Assembly: GCF_021134715.1 (NCBI RefSeq)
Contig: NC_060021.1
Location: 9,704,501-9,768,500, forward strand
DNA from: Daphnia pulex
Taxonomy: Eukaryota > Arthropoda > Branchiopoda > Diplostraca > Daphniidae
DNA: 64,000 bases
Direction: 5' to 3'
A program made the position numbers and the translations under genes. Positions 48,301-60,703 of this stretch are shown here, in pieces. The stretch's first letter is position 1. Each line of letters begins with the position of its first letter. Below the pieces are notes generated by a model, which was not told where the DNA came from, searched no databases, and saw only the letters and a list, made by a program, of their open reading frames with translations.

Positions 48301-51300
48301 GAGGATGGAAAAATAAGAGACGTGATGGATGATACACATTCACGGAGAAGAGAGAGAGAGAGAGATTGTAATAATCAATACGACGACGACGACGTCGTAC
48401 CGTATACCGCACAACAGCAGCAGCAGCAGCAGTAGCAACTGGCTGCCGGCAAAACTATTGTTTGCGGTTTCTAAATATAACTGCGGGTCTCGTACCTTGA
48501 GATTGCGAGCCACTTCTGCGGGGAATTGCAAGAAAGACGAAGAGGACATTCGGCGATAAATGCGCTCGACCAGGATTCCGGCCCGTATGGCCTGCGCCAC
48601 CGACCGGAATTTCGGCTTCTCCTCGCCGGGCTTACGGTGACTGCTGATTTGGCGTGTAAAAGTCGACGCCAACCAGGCACGCACTTCCGGCGGCACGGCA
48701 TCGGCCCGCACTTCCGACAAATCGTCATCTTCTTCCGGCGTCCGCCTGTTATTTATTTGGGCGATTAGAATAATAATAAAAAAATGTCAAGAAATCAAAT
48801 CACAATAATGAATACAAATCAGGCGTTTCTCTCCCTGTACATTTCACCGTTCGCAAAACGTTGAATTTTTGTAATGAATTAATTGTCTCGTTTTTGGTCT
48901 ATTTTGGGATAATCCGGTGCGCAATTGATGCACTGGGCAGGTTATTTATAGCGACAGGGAGGAACAACATTATGATTATTATGACGCAGAGTCGACTTTC
49001 ATAAGGATGTGATCTTTGATGAAGGCAATCCAATCCGGATGTCTTCGAGTGTGTGCGTTTCCGCACCGCTACGAATTAGTCAAAGATTTGGACTCGGGGG
49101 GTAGACGAAAGAGACGAGAGAGAGAATATGGCGATTCGAAAACTTTTCTTTCTCATTCGTGGAAGTCACATCCGTTTCTCTCTCCCTCTTGTTATTGACT
49201 CGGCGAAAAAGCAGCAGCAGCAGTAGCAATGGTGTAGTAGTAGGTAGAGCAGTCTCTCTCTCGTCTCGTCTGCTCTGTATATGTACAGAAATGAAGGCAA
49301 AGCTAAAAGTCCTGAGCAAACAAGATGAATTGGAGTGTATATACACACCCGGGCTTGCAACTGGAGGGGGGGACTAGACACACTTCTTCTTCTTTCCAAG
49401 TAGACGGGCAGGCCAAAACTGTAAATAGGTTTCTTCTATTGAAGTTGAGGATTTCTAAAGGCTCTCTCTCTCTCTCTCTCATCTTTCTCTAGTTCCCAAT
49501 GAATAGCTTTTCGAGATACTATCTATTCATCTTCTGGGTTTCGCTTATGCCTCAAATTTTCAATTCCATCTCTCTCTCTCTCTCGTCTGGAAACATAATC
49601 AGGCCGAAAGTTACTTCACTACGGTCCGATTTAGACTTTCCGTCGTTTCATTGATTCTGGCAAATCTGATGAAAGGAACCACACCGCAGATATAGCTATC
49701 CCAGTGCCACTTCAATACGATGGGACTGGCGGACTTTTTCTTTAACTACACAAAAGAAATTCTTCTTCTTCTTTTTTCATTCCAGGGGACCGCCCGGTTA
49801 TTGTCGATGCCGTCCAGTGTACACATATAAGAGTCCCTCAGTTGAAGCGGTCGCGACTGCACGCGGCTGGGCAGCTGCCTAGCAAACCACAAAGACAGTG
49901 CGCTAGAGCTGATATCGGGCCGTAGAGAGGGAAATATATACGTATACGTCATTCAATCGGCATCGTTACGGTTCTTGTTCTTTTCTTTCTTTTTCCTGCA
50001 GCTCAGAGCTCAAATCAATAATCGATACTATACACACACACACACACACACTCTTTCTCTCTTTTTTTCTCTGTACTCGGCACGTCCTTGTTGTTTTGGG
50101 GTTTGCCTTTCATTTTCACGTGATATTCCAGCAGTGATGGCAGTGCCGAGGAGAATAGGAGAAGGCAATCAAAAATAGCGGAAACCCCCTCTAAACAGCA
50201 TCCAGATTGCTGTAGCGTGCGAATTGGTTTCGAGCCAGTCAGGCGCCAACTCTTTTTTTTATTCCTCGCCTTGCCAAAAATAATCTAATAAAAAGGGAAA
50301 AATCTTGTTTCACTAGAAAATTCTTCTTTTTTTTCCCCCCTTCGTCTATAGCTATAATATTTTCTTTTGATTCGTTTTTATCTCGACATAGTAAGTTCTT
50401 CAGTCTAATATTTCCGCTGCTGGGCGGTGTGGCGTCTTTCATTGTGCTACTCCTTTTTCTTTTCTTTTCTTGGCCATTATAAGAGTTAGTAGGACTCGTA
50501 ACGCTATCGTGACTCTCTTCTATTCTTTTGCCTTTGATATTTCACCCATTTACTGGCGCTGTCTCTCTCTCCCTAGCTCTTGTTGTTACACAATCCCTGA
50601 CAGATCAAAAGAACTAGACTGTATATAGTTAAGATAGTGTGTAGCAGTAGTAGTAGCAGCATCAGCAGCAGCTCTCTGGATCGCAGACGGAAGTGCGGAC
50701 GAGTTATACACACGCTCACCGATGATAGAAGAGATAGTACACATCACCTCCGGCACCAGAGGAATTAAGTGTTAGATAAAGCGGAGGGCGGCGGCGGCGG
50801 CGGCGGAAAGTAATAGCTAGGGCGACGACTACTAGGCGGAGGAGGGCGCCCATTAAAAGTGGCTATACACTGGCGAGATGATGGCTCCATAAGAGAATAT
50901 GGGATGACGTGGATGGAGCTATCCACATTTCCTATTTTTTTTTTATTATCAAGATTTTCGGGACGGTTTTCACGCCAGGCTCCAGCCGTTTGAGATGGGA
51001 CGTGAGCGAAATGAAAGACGAGAAACGCAAGACTCACACGCGTGCAATAAAAGATTCAAAAATAAAAAAATAAATATAAGAAATATTAGAGTGTGTGTGT
51101 AGGCCTACAGCAGACGACACAGAGAGGCAGCGACTCGTTTCGGATGGCGCTGGTATTTTTCGGTGGTTAAACAACACTTGTGGAAAATCACACAGAAAAA
51201 TATGGATTCGCAAACAAACGCGAAAGAGACCAAGACGGATAATAAAAATTCGCAAGGAGAAAAAAAGAACCACACACGACGACGAATAAATGATGAGACG

Positions 51301-54300
51301 AAAATAAAAAATAAATAAATGTCAAAAGAGATAGAAAAGATGTCACCTTTTTTTTAAAAGTGCAGGGCGACGAACATGGAGTGAAGATGCCTTTGAAGTA
51401 GTAGTAGTAGTAGCAGTGGTAGTTGTTGTAACACGGACAGTAGCAGAGGAAGGAGGAGTAGAAGAAGTAGAAGAGGAAGAGGAAGAAGAGGAACAAGTGG
51501 AAAAAGAATTGGAGGCCGGTCGGGAGCTGACTCGAAACGGAGAGGCCCGTGAACGGCAGGGTTTTGTCAGATGAGGTAATAACAAGTTGGGAGTGGATGG
51601 TGGTGGTGGTGGTGGTGCTGGCGAAGAAGTTGTGTCATTTGTATCGGGCCACAATGCCTCCTCTTCGTCGACATCGTCGTCGCATTCGGGACTGAAGGGG
51701 TTCCGCGGGATTGGGGTCAGGAACGGGAAATTTCGTTGGAAAGAAAGTAGGAGGAAAAAAAAAGTTGCCAACGACAACACAGTAAATCCCCAAAGTGTAG
51801 AAGAGAAATAAAAATAGAAGAAAAAATAAAAATACAAAAGAAATTGGACGAGAGGACAAAAAGATCATGAAGACGAGAGACATCAGCCAAGGCATCACGG
51901 GCGTTGGTGTTTCGAGGGTGGGCGGGAAAAAAAAAATTTTCAAAAAGAGAAATGAAAGAAGAATAAGATATCCGATAATAATGATAATAAGTGAGAAATA
52001 TATGTACAAAGTGGTTAAAAAAACCGGACACGACGCGCGCGCGCACACACACACACACAACCATGACACCGAACGAGACAAGGCGCACACACACACACAC
52101 ACACACACACAATAAATGAATAATTCAAAGGCTAGCAGTATATAGAGCTCTTGTGTCCCTTTTTCTCTTTTTGACTATTCCTTACTATATAGTAGATGGA
52201 GGCGGATGAAGGGCTACGCGGATCATTTGACATCGTAATTGATTCGATTGATGGCCGAACCGAGTGAGCTGTTTGTCAAAGTCAACGGAGGAAAGAGAAA
52301 ATAGAAAGGAAGAAAAATAGGATTGGCAGCTGCTAGTATTACTGGTATACGTACGCCGTGCGTGGCACAGCCAAAGGGCGTCTTTTCACCCAACTTGATG
52401 GTCCAATTGCGCAGCTTCGTGTCAGACTTATATCTGCTCGGTTTCGGCCCTCATTCTCTTTTTATTCTCTTTTTTATTCTTTTCTAAAAAAAGACAACAC
52501 GGTAAGTGTCCAGGGGCTTAAATTTGTTCATTAATTCCAGGGCTCCCCTTTTATCCTATTCTCATTGGGGACCGCACTGTCACTTAATAATAATAACAAG
52601 CCACCGGAAACCAACGGTCAATTTCTAATTGCCAGAGAGCTTTATCATCCCTTTTTGACATTTGCAGGTAATCATGATAACCAAAAACAAAACAAAAAAA
52701 TGTTTCCATCTCGGATAGATGTCATAACATAACCACAAAGAAATTCACTTTGGTCTCTACAGAAAGGCGTGTGTAGTCTTTTATGGCTGCTGGTTTTACA
52801 CACACACACACACTCACTGGGTAATCGATTTTTATTTTTTGGCCTCCCTCGTTCCCACCAACCCTTTTCGCCTTGTTCGTGCGATTACGATAACGAACTT
52901 GTATAGTCTGCACGGCAGTAGACGATGTGTTATTACAGAATACATAACCCCCCCGGCCCCAATTGACGGCAGGCAGTAGTAGCAGCAGCATCCTCGTGTC
53001 TCTTATTATTTTCTCCTTCATTCTCCGTTTTATCCCCAGCAGTCGCGTGTAACGACCGCCCGAAAAAAAAAAAAAAAAAAAAGAAGTTGCTCATCCACGA
53101 ACCTCTTTTTTTTTTTTTGATTATTATTTAGTTATCCAGGATTGTGTGTGTGGGTGTGTGTAGTTAGATACTCACAAAAACAGTTGATTGGGCTGTTAGG
53201 AGTAATGGTATGAGTAAATTTAGATCTAAGCAAAAGATAACTACTTTGTGTGTGATTATTTCCGCTACTCACCCAAACCCCCCACCTCCACCCACCCGTT
53301 ATTCCCTCCTCTTTGCGGATGAGATCCGTTTTAAAAGAAACTTGAGGCTCTCTACATACACATCAAAACCGGCACGGACTTCATGGGGGGGGGGGGGAGT
53401 TCAATCGATCCTTGTGTGTGTGTGAGAGAGAGTTTTACGGGGTTAACGGGGTGCAAAAGGCCTTTAGATGAGCGCCAGAGGCACGATTTTCAACATCAAT
53501 TAAGAGCGGCAGATACACAGACAGATGTACACACAAACGATTGTGTCTATGCCACATACATATGATAGTTGATGGGAGTTAAGTTTTTAAAAAAAGATGA
53601 GAGAGAGAGAGTATAGTTATACGTATCCAGGGTATACAGAACTATTTGTTCTGCTGGCTGACGTTTTCAGCCTGCGGCGACCGGTTAGGAGCGCAAACTA
53701 TATAGGGTAAAAGGGAATTGGGAGCAGCACAACACACTCACCTCCCGGCCTCGTCGATGTACACGGCGTCGAGCACTTGAATGGCCAATTTCAGATTCTT
53801 CTGCATCACTTCGGGTCGAACTTCGCCCTTGTCCAGGAGCCTTAGTAGGCATTTCAGTCTGAAGCAAAGAATAAAAGAAGAAGAATACACTGTATAAGTA
53901 AAAAGGCTGAAAAGAAAAAAAAAGTAAAATAGGAGGAGATTGTGCCACTAGTCTATAAAATACGGGAGAAGAAAAAAGGAAAAAGTATCATCGGATTCCA
54001 TCATCCGGCTGCTCTCTCTCTCCTTCTCCTCGAAGCAGGATTTTCTGATACACTGTATGTGTGTGTGTGTGTGTGTGTAGTCTAAAGTTGACGGGTCTTT
54101 TCACGTGCTGGCGGCGGTGAAACTCTCGTTCCATCTTCCCGCCCGCCATCCCTTAGGCTGTCACATCATTGATCCTTCTCCGTTCCTCCCTCAAGGATTC
54201 ACGACTCCTCTGCTTGTGCCTCTCACTCTACAGTAGCAGTACGTATATAGACACACACACACACATTCACAGTACATCGAAAGCATTTTACAGGAACGCT

Positions 54301-55900
54301 CGGCTGCTTGCCAATGCGTCGTTTCGACCCCAGAAAGAAAAAAAAAAGAAAAGAAGACAAAATTCCCTCTAGTACATGGCGGATCATTCAAATTTTGTCG
54401 CGTTTCGAGATGCTGCCGCAGAGCTGCGTGGATGGATGGATTATGCGTGACGTACGAACTTATTTTCAATTCAGCATCTCACACGCACAACAGCGTTTAC
54501 CACTATAACGTGCATATAGTTGAGCTGCGGTAGATTAGGACAGATTTCAAATGTCCCGCGTCGGGAACTTTTGATTCCCACCCAACGACGACGACGCCCG
54601 TCGCTAGGGCGTGGCAATCCATTCGAGGTTTACCTGAGAGAGGCATTCTCGCAGATTTCCGATGATGGCACAGTCGCTGACGCAATTTCCATGGGCGTTT
54701 CATCTTCGACGATTCCCACATGTCGTTCCAGGGCAGAGTCATCCAGTTCAGTCACGGACGGAGTCCCAGCGCCGGCCCGCTGACTCTTTCTCTTGCTGCT
54801 CGAGCGCCTCATAATGGTCAGAGTCTCCGATCCTGCACCCAAAAATGGCATCAACGTCAAAACACAATTGAAATCCAAATAATCAAACTGATGAGTTTTC
54901 ACCTGTGTATTCGCCATTGGCCGTCGGAGTGTAATCGAATGTGCTGTCGTCCTTGGATGAGCCTTTCGGGCCGCTGGCCACTGAACGTCAGGAGCAAGTA
55001 AGGACGCGAAGCGAAACGATCCGGAATGAAGGAAAACAAGAGAGAGAGAGACAGAGAAACAACAATCAAAACGAGAGTCTGAATAGAAATGGAAATGGTA
55101 CAGAGCGCAGGCCTTTATATATGTATAGGCTTATAATTCCGTCGGCGGACCGGCAGCAGCAGCAGCACAGTCCAGTGAAATTGCAAAGGGCTTAGACGCG
55201 CTGAAAGCGAGGGGGGAGGAGCCAACCCGTTTTCATATGAAAAAAGGAATAAAGAGGAGAAACAAACAAAAAAATAAAATCCTTACACACAAATCCCATC
55301 TTTTGTGAAACTTCTCCAAGAGGAAAGAGAGAGTCGTACTACATACAACAACGCCCAGTTGGAATCGGCGAACGACAGTGTGTATACGTCCGCGCAGGAT
55401 CTTGGGCTCTCAATCTCCCTCTCCACAGTGTCGCGTGCGTCTCCGTAACAAATTCTGGGCAGGATTTTGTTTCTTTAGATATTTCTTTTCCCTCCTTTGT
55501 GGGAATCCCACCCAGGTCCGCCTCCTCCTCCTACCACCCCGAAATCGGACACGATTCAGCGGCACGTTCCGAATAAAAGGAGAAGAATATCCCTGGGCGG
55601 AGAGCTCGGTTTATTAGCGTCGCACTGTTACAGACACACACATCCGCGATTGATCCGCTGCTAATTTAATTTTTTCCTGGAATTCGGTCAACTTTTTTTT
55701 TTTTTCTTTTTTTGTCGGAGAGAAAAGTTCACAAAAAGTTGTTTTAAATAAAAGAACAGTGCGGTTCTAAGCAAATAATTATTGGCATAGATTCAAACTG
55801 CCAGTGAACCGGAATTACACCGAGAGGGAAATGATGGCGGAAGCCAAATGGAGGGGCAAAAGGAAGGAAGTCAATGTTTGAATACCTCCAGACTTTTCTA

Positions 55901-55931
<31 letters not shown>

Positions 55932-58900
55932 CTTTTCAGTAGGGTCCAGCACCCAAAAAAGGAGAAACAAATTTCCCAAGTTAAAATTAAATTTCCTAAA
56001 CGAACGCGAAGACTAGTGTTGAAGCAAACCAAACGTCTACGGTAAATGTCGAGATGCAACTGTGAAGAAAGGTGGAACCTGTTTTGGACGAGATATCATT
56101 TCCAGCGGGGCGGGTTGTCATGTCACGGTAACGCGGGAACATGGAAACGAACGGCAAAAAATAAAATGAAATAAAATAAAATAAAATAAAATAAAAATCT
56201 TGGCATTTAGGTAGCGCGTTATCTCAAAGTCTCTTTTCTTTTTTCTCCGCGGCTGTCCGTGCGGTTGTCAAGGCAACATTTCTTTAGCTTTATAACCTCG
56301 TCTTACCCAGATGTTTGGCAGTGGGGGGAGGGGGGAATAAGAAGAAACAAAACGAAATAAAACCACCGGAAACTACCAAAGTGCGAAAGAACTTTCAAGC
56401 GGGTGAAAGAGAAAAAAAAATACAACGGGAAAATGAATTTTTTTTTCTTCTGCCGTTGCAAACAAACGACAGCAGCCAACCTTCTGTTATCCAATAGGAG
56501 ATTAATTGGATGCTGGCTCCGACACGCATTTAAAATTAGTCGGGTGATGATCAAACAGTGATGGCAAAACAGGAGGGGGTAGGTCGTTGAGAGCACACGA
56601 CATGATAACAAACAAACCCACCCGCTGTCTCGGCTAATTTACAATCGAGTGCTACAATGACGATGATTGCGTTTCGACAAACTCTTCTCCAAGTCACAAC
56701 AGCAAAGCAACTCGTGACGGCCGTTTTCAATATGATATATTGCCCATGGTCCCAAGTCCGTCCAATTTCAAAAAGAGCAGCTATATAAATTTAATAATGG
56801 ACGTACGATGATTTGTCGATGATGGAAACACGACACGGCGTCGTTTTGGCACCGTCCAGTCGAGCCATCAAGTTACCATGGCAACTCCCGAATTGACTAC
56901 CGCTCGAATGGGAGGAGAGGGGGGTTTCTGTCTAGTCAGTCCAATCGCACAATCCAATCAAAAAGACCCGTGTCTTCCCAATCGTCTTTAATCGAAACTT
57001 TAATCGCTTATGCAAACGAACAAATCACGAATCAAGACTAGGCGCTTCCCCTCCCTGTCTCTGACAGGACAATTCATTTTGAGTCAATCACTGCTGCTGC
57101 TGTCGCTGCTATACAGAAAATTCGCCCGGAGTATTGATGCAGCAGCTGCCGGAGCAGTGTGGAATCGTTACTACTCTTTAATGCACTGCGGGACACGTCA
57201 ATCTCTGCCTACCGTCTAATCAGATTGAACTGCAACCATGGAAATGGAGTTCTCATGACTAAATGGAGATGGGGGAGGCAGTCAACTCGCATAGTTGACA
57301 CACACACACAAGACGCTGCGTGACTGCGCAGCCTACCTTAATTAAAAGTAACGGGGGGGGGATGTATAGTTGAGCTGGAGATTTAGACAGAAAAATTGAA
57401 TTCCTCGATTGATGCCGTGATTGCTGATTTGTTCTGATCAATCGACTGGGACCGTTTGACCGTTTGACCTTTTGTCGGCATCCAGCGAAAGCGGAAGGAA
57501 GAGCTGAGAAGAAAGAATAACATATTTCGTAAGATCTCTTCAGTCAATCGGTTCGTTGACATTAGAACAGTATGACATTAAACACGCTAGAGCTCGTGAC
57601 TGAGTGGCTATACCTAATAATAACACATCGTCTCAACTCTCAACGGCGTCATCCGGATCAAGAAAAAGAAAAAAACTCAAACGGACGTCATCATCTACTA
57701 ATCAGGACGCGTCTTCCATCTCTCCAGGTAGAAATACAACGTGTATCACGGCGGACCCTGTGATTTGCAAAGGGGGGAGAGAGAGAAACAACGTCATCAC
57801 GCCGGCGGAATGTCGTCTGCTCACTACGTCCATCAGAGATAATAAACTCGTTCGTGTCCCTCATCATCTCCTCGGACCCCCGCCCCCCGTTCGTGCGCTA
57901 CAAATGACATCAATTATTCTGCTTAGACGTGTAATAAAATTGGGAGACTGGAAAGAAAAATAAAAAGTTCTGCGGGAGGGGACAGGTGCTAACTCAATTT
58001 TCTTGGGCGTATATTAGGAGCGGAGCCCAGAGGCCCGGAGTCGGCGGGGCTATCTGGGAAGAGATGCTGAGCACGGCCAGCTGAGCTGATATTGCACGAA
58101 ATGGCTGCACGGTGTCTATAGACACAGGGAGAGTAGATCTAGAACGTGACGGACGTGTCAAATGAGAAGACTTTGGAGAGGTTCAGTGACCCAGACGTTT
58201 CGTTTCGACATTTGCGATTGTGTTGGGGATTGAGACGAATCCCGACCTCAGCAGAATCACAAGTCACGACCTTTCGATCTCGATTCGGTATACCAGGACA
58301 TGGGTCTACCACCCCACATCATCGAGACATCCCCCACCGTACAAGCAAACAAAAAACGACGACGACTTTTGTCGTCTTTTTCTCTCCAGTCACGATATCT
58401 TATATACTCCCTCCCACCACAACTGCAACAACAACAACAACAGACAACAACAACAACAACTTAACGGTTTTCAAAGATTCAGGGGAGCAGGAAAAGAAAA
58501 GAAAAGGAAAGCAAATATAAAAGAATGTCGCGGATACCCTATATAGATCGAGGAAAGCACTAGATGTGTGCTACACAGCAGCAGCCAGTTTCGACAGCAC
58601 TTTAACCTGATCTCTTATTCAAACTACTAAGAAATTGAGAGCGGGGAGTAAGAGATGTTGCTCTCGCAGAGTCTGTCCCACGTACGAGCTACATAAAGAA
58701 GAATAAGAAGAAGATATCCAGCGCGCGCAAAAGTACAGGGCGGACGGGCGGGCGGGGTTGGAAGCATACACATAGTACAGTGGGAGCAGTTACTGTACTA
58801 TGCGCCGGAAGTGGCGCACACAAAGGCCGGAACTGGTGAATGTCGACCAGGAGGAACTCGTCGGATCTCGACGAGCTCCATAGTTACGACGTCTCAGGTT

Positions 58901-60703
58901 TCTTTAAGGGCTTTATAGAGATTTCTTATTGATATTATGATTTGGCATTCCGAGTAAACGGTGTAACCGTACAGGTACGGGAGTTTTGATAGTGAAAGGA
59001 GGGGGAAGGGGGAACCGTTGGATCGTTTAAAAGCTGACCACAGCAGCACCGGCTATTAGTACTAGACAAAAGAAAATGTTTGTTTGCCAGCGAGGTGAAC
59101 TGATCGATCCGCGATCAATTGCGTTCATTGTCGATTCATTGCGCCCGCACGGCACCTCAGTTTCCTCCCTACTCGATTGATTGACAATTTTTTATGGCGG
59201 GAACATTTCAAAATAAATAGCAACGGAAAAATTAAAAAAAAAAAAGACTGGGCTAACATACAAATTGAAAGACGTTAGTCACGGGCTTTTTTTACTCAAC
59301 TCCCATTTCGTGTTTTTTTTTTCATTATTTTTATTTTAGTCTGTACATTCCCGCCATTCCCGCATCGATGTCAACACTTGCGCAGTTTTCATGTTCTAAA
59401 TTTATTTTCCAACAGGAACGCGCTTCCATCATCATCTCTGATGTTATTAGCAATAAAACACGAAAAATTTCAGCGAGAGGAAACGCATCCAACAAATGGC
59501 ACATCATCTGACCTTTTTCACCGGAAAAGATGGCGGATATTTAAGTTTTTATTTTATGAGATTTGTCTTCTTCTGGGGGCTTATGTTTTTTGGGGGCTTT
59601 GCCGTTGGCGTTCGTCATTATTAGCGTTTGTTTTAGTCCTTTTTTTCCCCCCATCGTCGCTGACGAACCTGTCCCAGCACACACGGTCAAATCTTTTTCC
59701 CCCGGTCCCTACCACCTAAAGCCTAGTCTTAAGTAAGATCCATGTTTTCCAGCCACGAGGGGGGAGAAGAAAGACATGGCGGATTTGGTGCATCTTATGT
59801 CATGGATCGTTTGATGTGATTTTAATGGAGTCCGCCGAGGATTCCGCGTTCCCTTTTCTTTTAAATACATCGCCTTAAAAGAAAAACGACGACAAGTTCC
59901 GTTGTGATGACGTCACGGTCTACATCGGCCAGCGACTTTCTATGTTTTCCTGACCGTGGAATAAAAAGAGGTTGGAAAACGCATCCAGTTCCGTCCGTCC
60001 GTGTTTGTCTTCCGCACGGAAAAGACGCACACAAAAGCGAGTCGAGAAAGAGAGAGACTCACTTTGAGTAATGAGACTCACTTTAATAATGAAAAAAAAA
60101 GGAGAAGAGCAACACACACATACACTGGTGCACAGTCCTTGTGTGTGTGTGTGATACATGTTTTCGGCTCCAAGAGTTTTTTTTTTAGACGATGGGTTAA
60201 ACAAACACAAAAGAGTTCAAAGGATCGTGCAGTGGCGGCATTCAAAGGTATCGAGGAAGAAACTTCTTCTTCCTCTTGTAAAAGAAAAGAAAAAGCGGCA
60301 AGAATGGATTTGAATAATGAAACGAGATCGATATGAAACGAGTCATCTACAGGGCCCCATAATGTCATGACCGACTCCCGCGGCCGGCTGCCACCCAGAA
60401 AATGGGTGGGTTTTCATTAAGTGGCCCCCTCGCTGCTTCTGCTGCTGTGCTGCTGTACCAGTTGTCTCTTTCTGTTGACTTACTGATGACGTAATTGTAG
60501 CCATCAAGAGTGAGGACGCACTTGGAGAAAGGCGCCAGGTGAAGGGCAGACGTGGATGATGAAGATTTCGAAGTGGACGCTACAGATTTGGCCAAAGGCG
60601 ACAGCGGGGATTTGGGCGACGTCGTCGACGGAGCCGTCGTCGATAGTCGTGCAGGATCGCTGGGGCACTTACGCAACGTTTCTTTCACGACAAAGGCCGT
60701 CAT
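45399..60703 (-). CDS. Pde1c: Calcium/calmodulin-dependent 3',5'-cyclic nucleotide phosphodiesterase (PDE1 family)
   Basis: PDE1 enzymes hydrolyse cAMP and cGMP under calcium/calmodulin control (family knowledge). Thirteen exons in transcript order: 60484-60703, 54903-54980, 54634-54832, 53742-53858, 48496-48745, 48139-48255, 47125-47265, 46806-46975, 46538-46699, 45964-46166, 45751-45891, 45541-45687, 45399-45445; phases consistent, 663 aa. N-terminal regulatory part: LKCLLRLLDKGEV and LDAVYIDEAG, then the PDE1 segment VPPEVRAWLASTFTRQ. Catalytic domain: HNNTHAADVTQTLHY (metal-binding HxxxH-type), HDFEHTGTTN (the class I signature HDxxHxGxxN), LYNDRSVQENHH, DMSCHFQQIK, CCDVAHPSKPW, EEFFQQGDNEKELGLP, CDRNNT and GFIEFIVEPT. 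The first exon is unrelated to known PDE1 termini (MTAFVVKETLRKC) but joins in phase. Long 5' introns (about 5 kb each) suggest several promoters. Confidence 0.88.
51347..51691 (-). other. Pde1c: Probable in-frame cassette exon of Pde1
   Basis: 345 nt, bounded by a strong acceptor (long pyrimidine tract, ccccttcag) and a donor AAAG|gtgaca, open throughout. It enters in phase 2 and leaves in phase 2, exactly fitting the phase-2 junction between the exons 53742-53858 and 48496-48745. It would insert 115 residues: an acidic start (PECDDDVDEEEALWPDTND), a polyproline run, a basic stretch (KPCRSRASPFRVSSR), a Ser run and a Thr run. The insert would sit between the N-terminal regulatory helices and the catalytic domain. 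Low complexity is a warning sign, but splice sites, length and phase all agree. Confidence 0.5.
52086..52111. repeat. CA microsatellite in the large Pde1 intron
   Basis: Thirteen CA units; a second, shorter CA run with alternating CG bases (cgcgcgcgcacacac) lies about 40 bp upstream at 52034-52060, a possible Z-DNA-forming purine-pyrimidine tract. Confidence 0.85.
54057..54078. repeat. GT microsatellite in a Pde1 intron
   Basis: About eleven GT units between Pde1 exons at 53858 and 54634. Confidence 0.85.
54981..60483. other. First Pde1 intron
   Basis: About 5.5 kb with no recognised gene. It contains microsatellites and homopolymers: a 27-base poly-A at 55905-55931, aaaat repeats near 56162-56196, CAA repeats near 58424-58460. 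Open frames of 60-120 codons are compositionally biased and unsupported. Alternative Pde1 promoters may lie here. Confidence 0.45.
55905..55931. repeat. Poly-A tract of 27 bases
   Basis: Homopolymer run in the first Pde1 intron. No target-site duplication or retroposed gene was seen next to it. Confidence 0.8.

Larger units (their letters stand above)
48746..53741. other. Large Pde1 intron
   Basis: About 5 kb, apart from a probable cassette exon at 51347-51691. It is rich in simple repeats: CT/GA tracts (49460-49590), CA tracts (50033-50050, 52086-52111), TTC/GAA tracts, CAG/GCA runs (48413-48431, 50655-50675) and poly-A (53064-53081). The many 60-160 codon frames follow these repeats and look non-coding. 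Confidence 0.5.

Noticed and set aside
51635-52112. 131-157 codon minus-strand frames beginning MCVCVCV
   Set aside because: They start in a CA microsatellite and follow pyrimidine-rich sequence; only the part 51347-51691, in another frame, has splice support.
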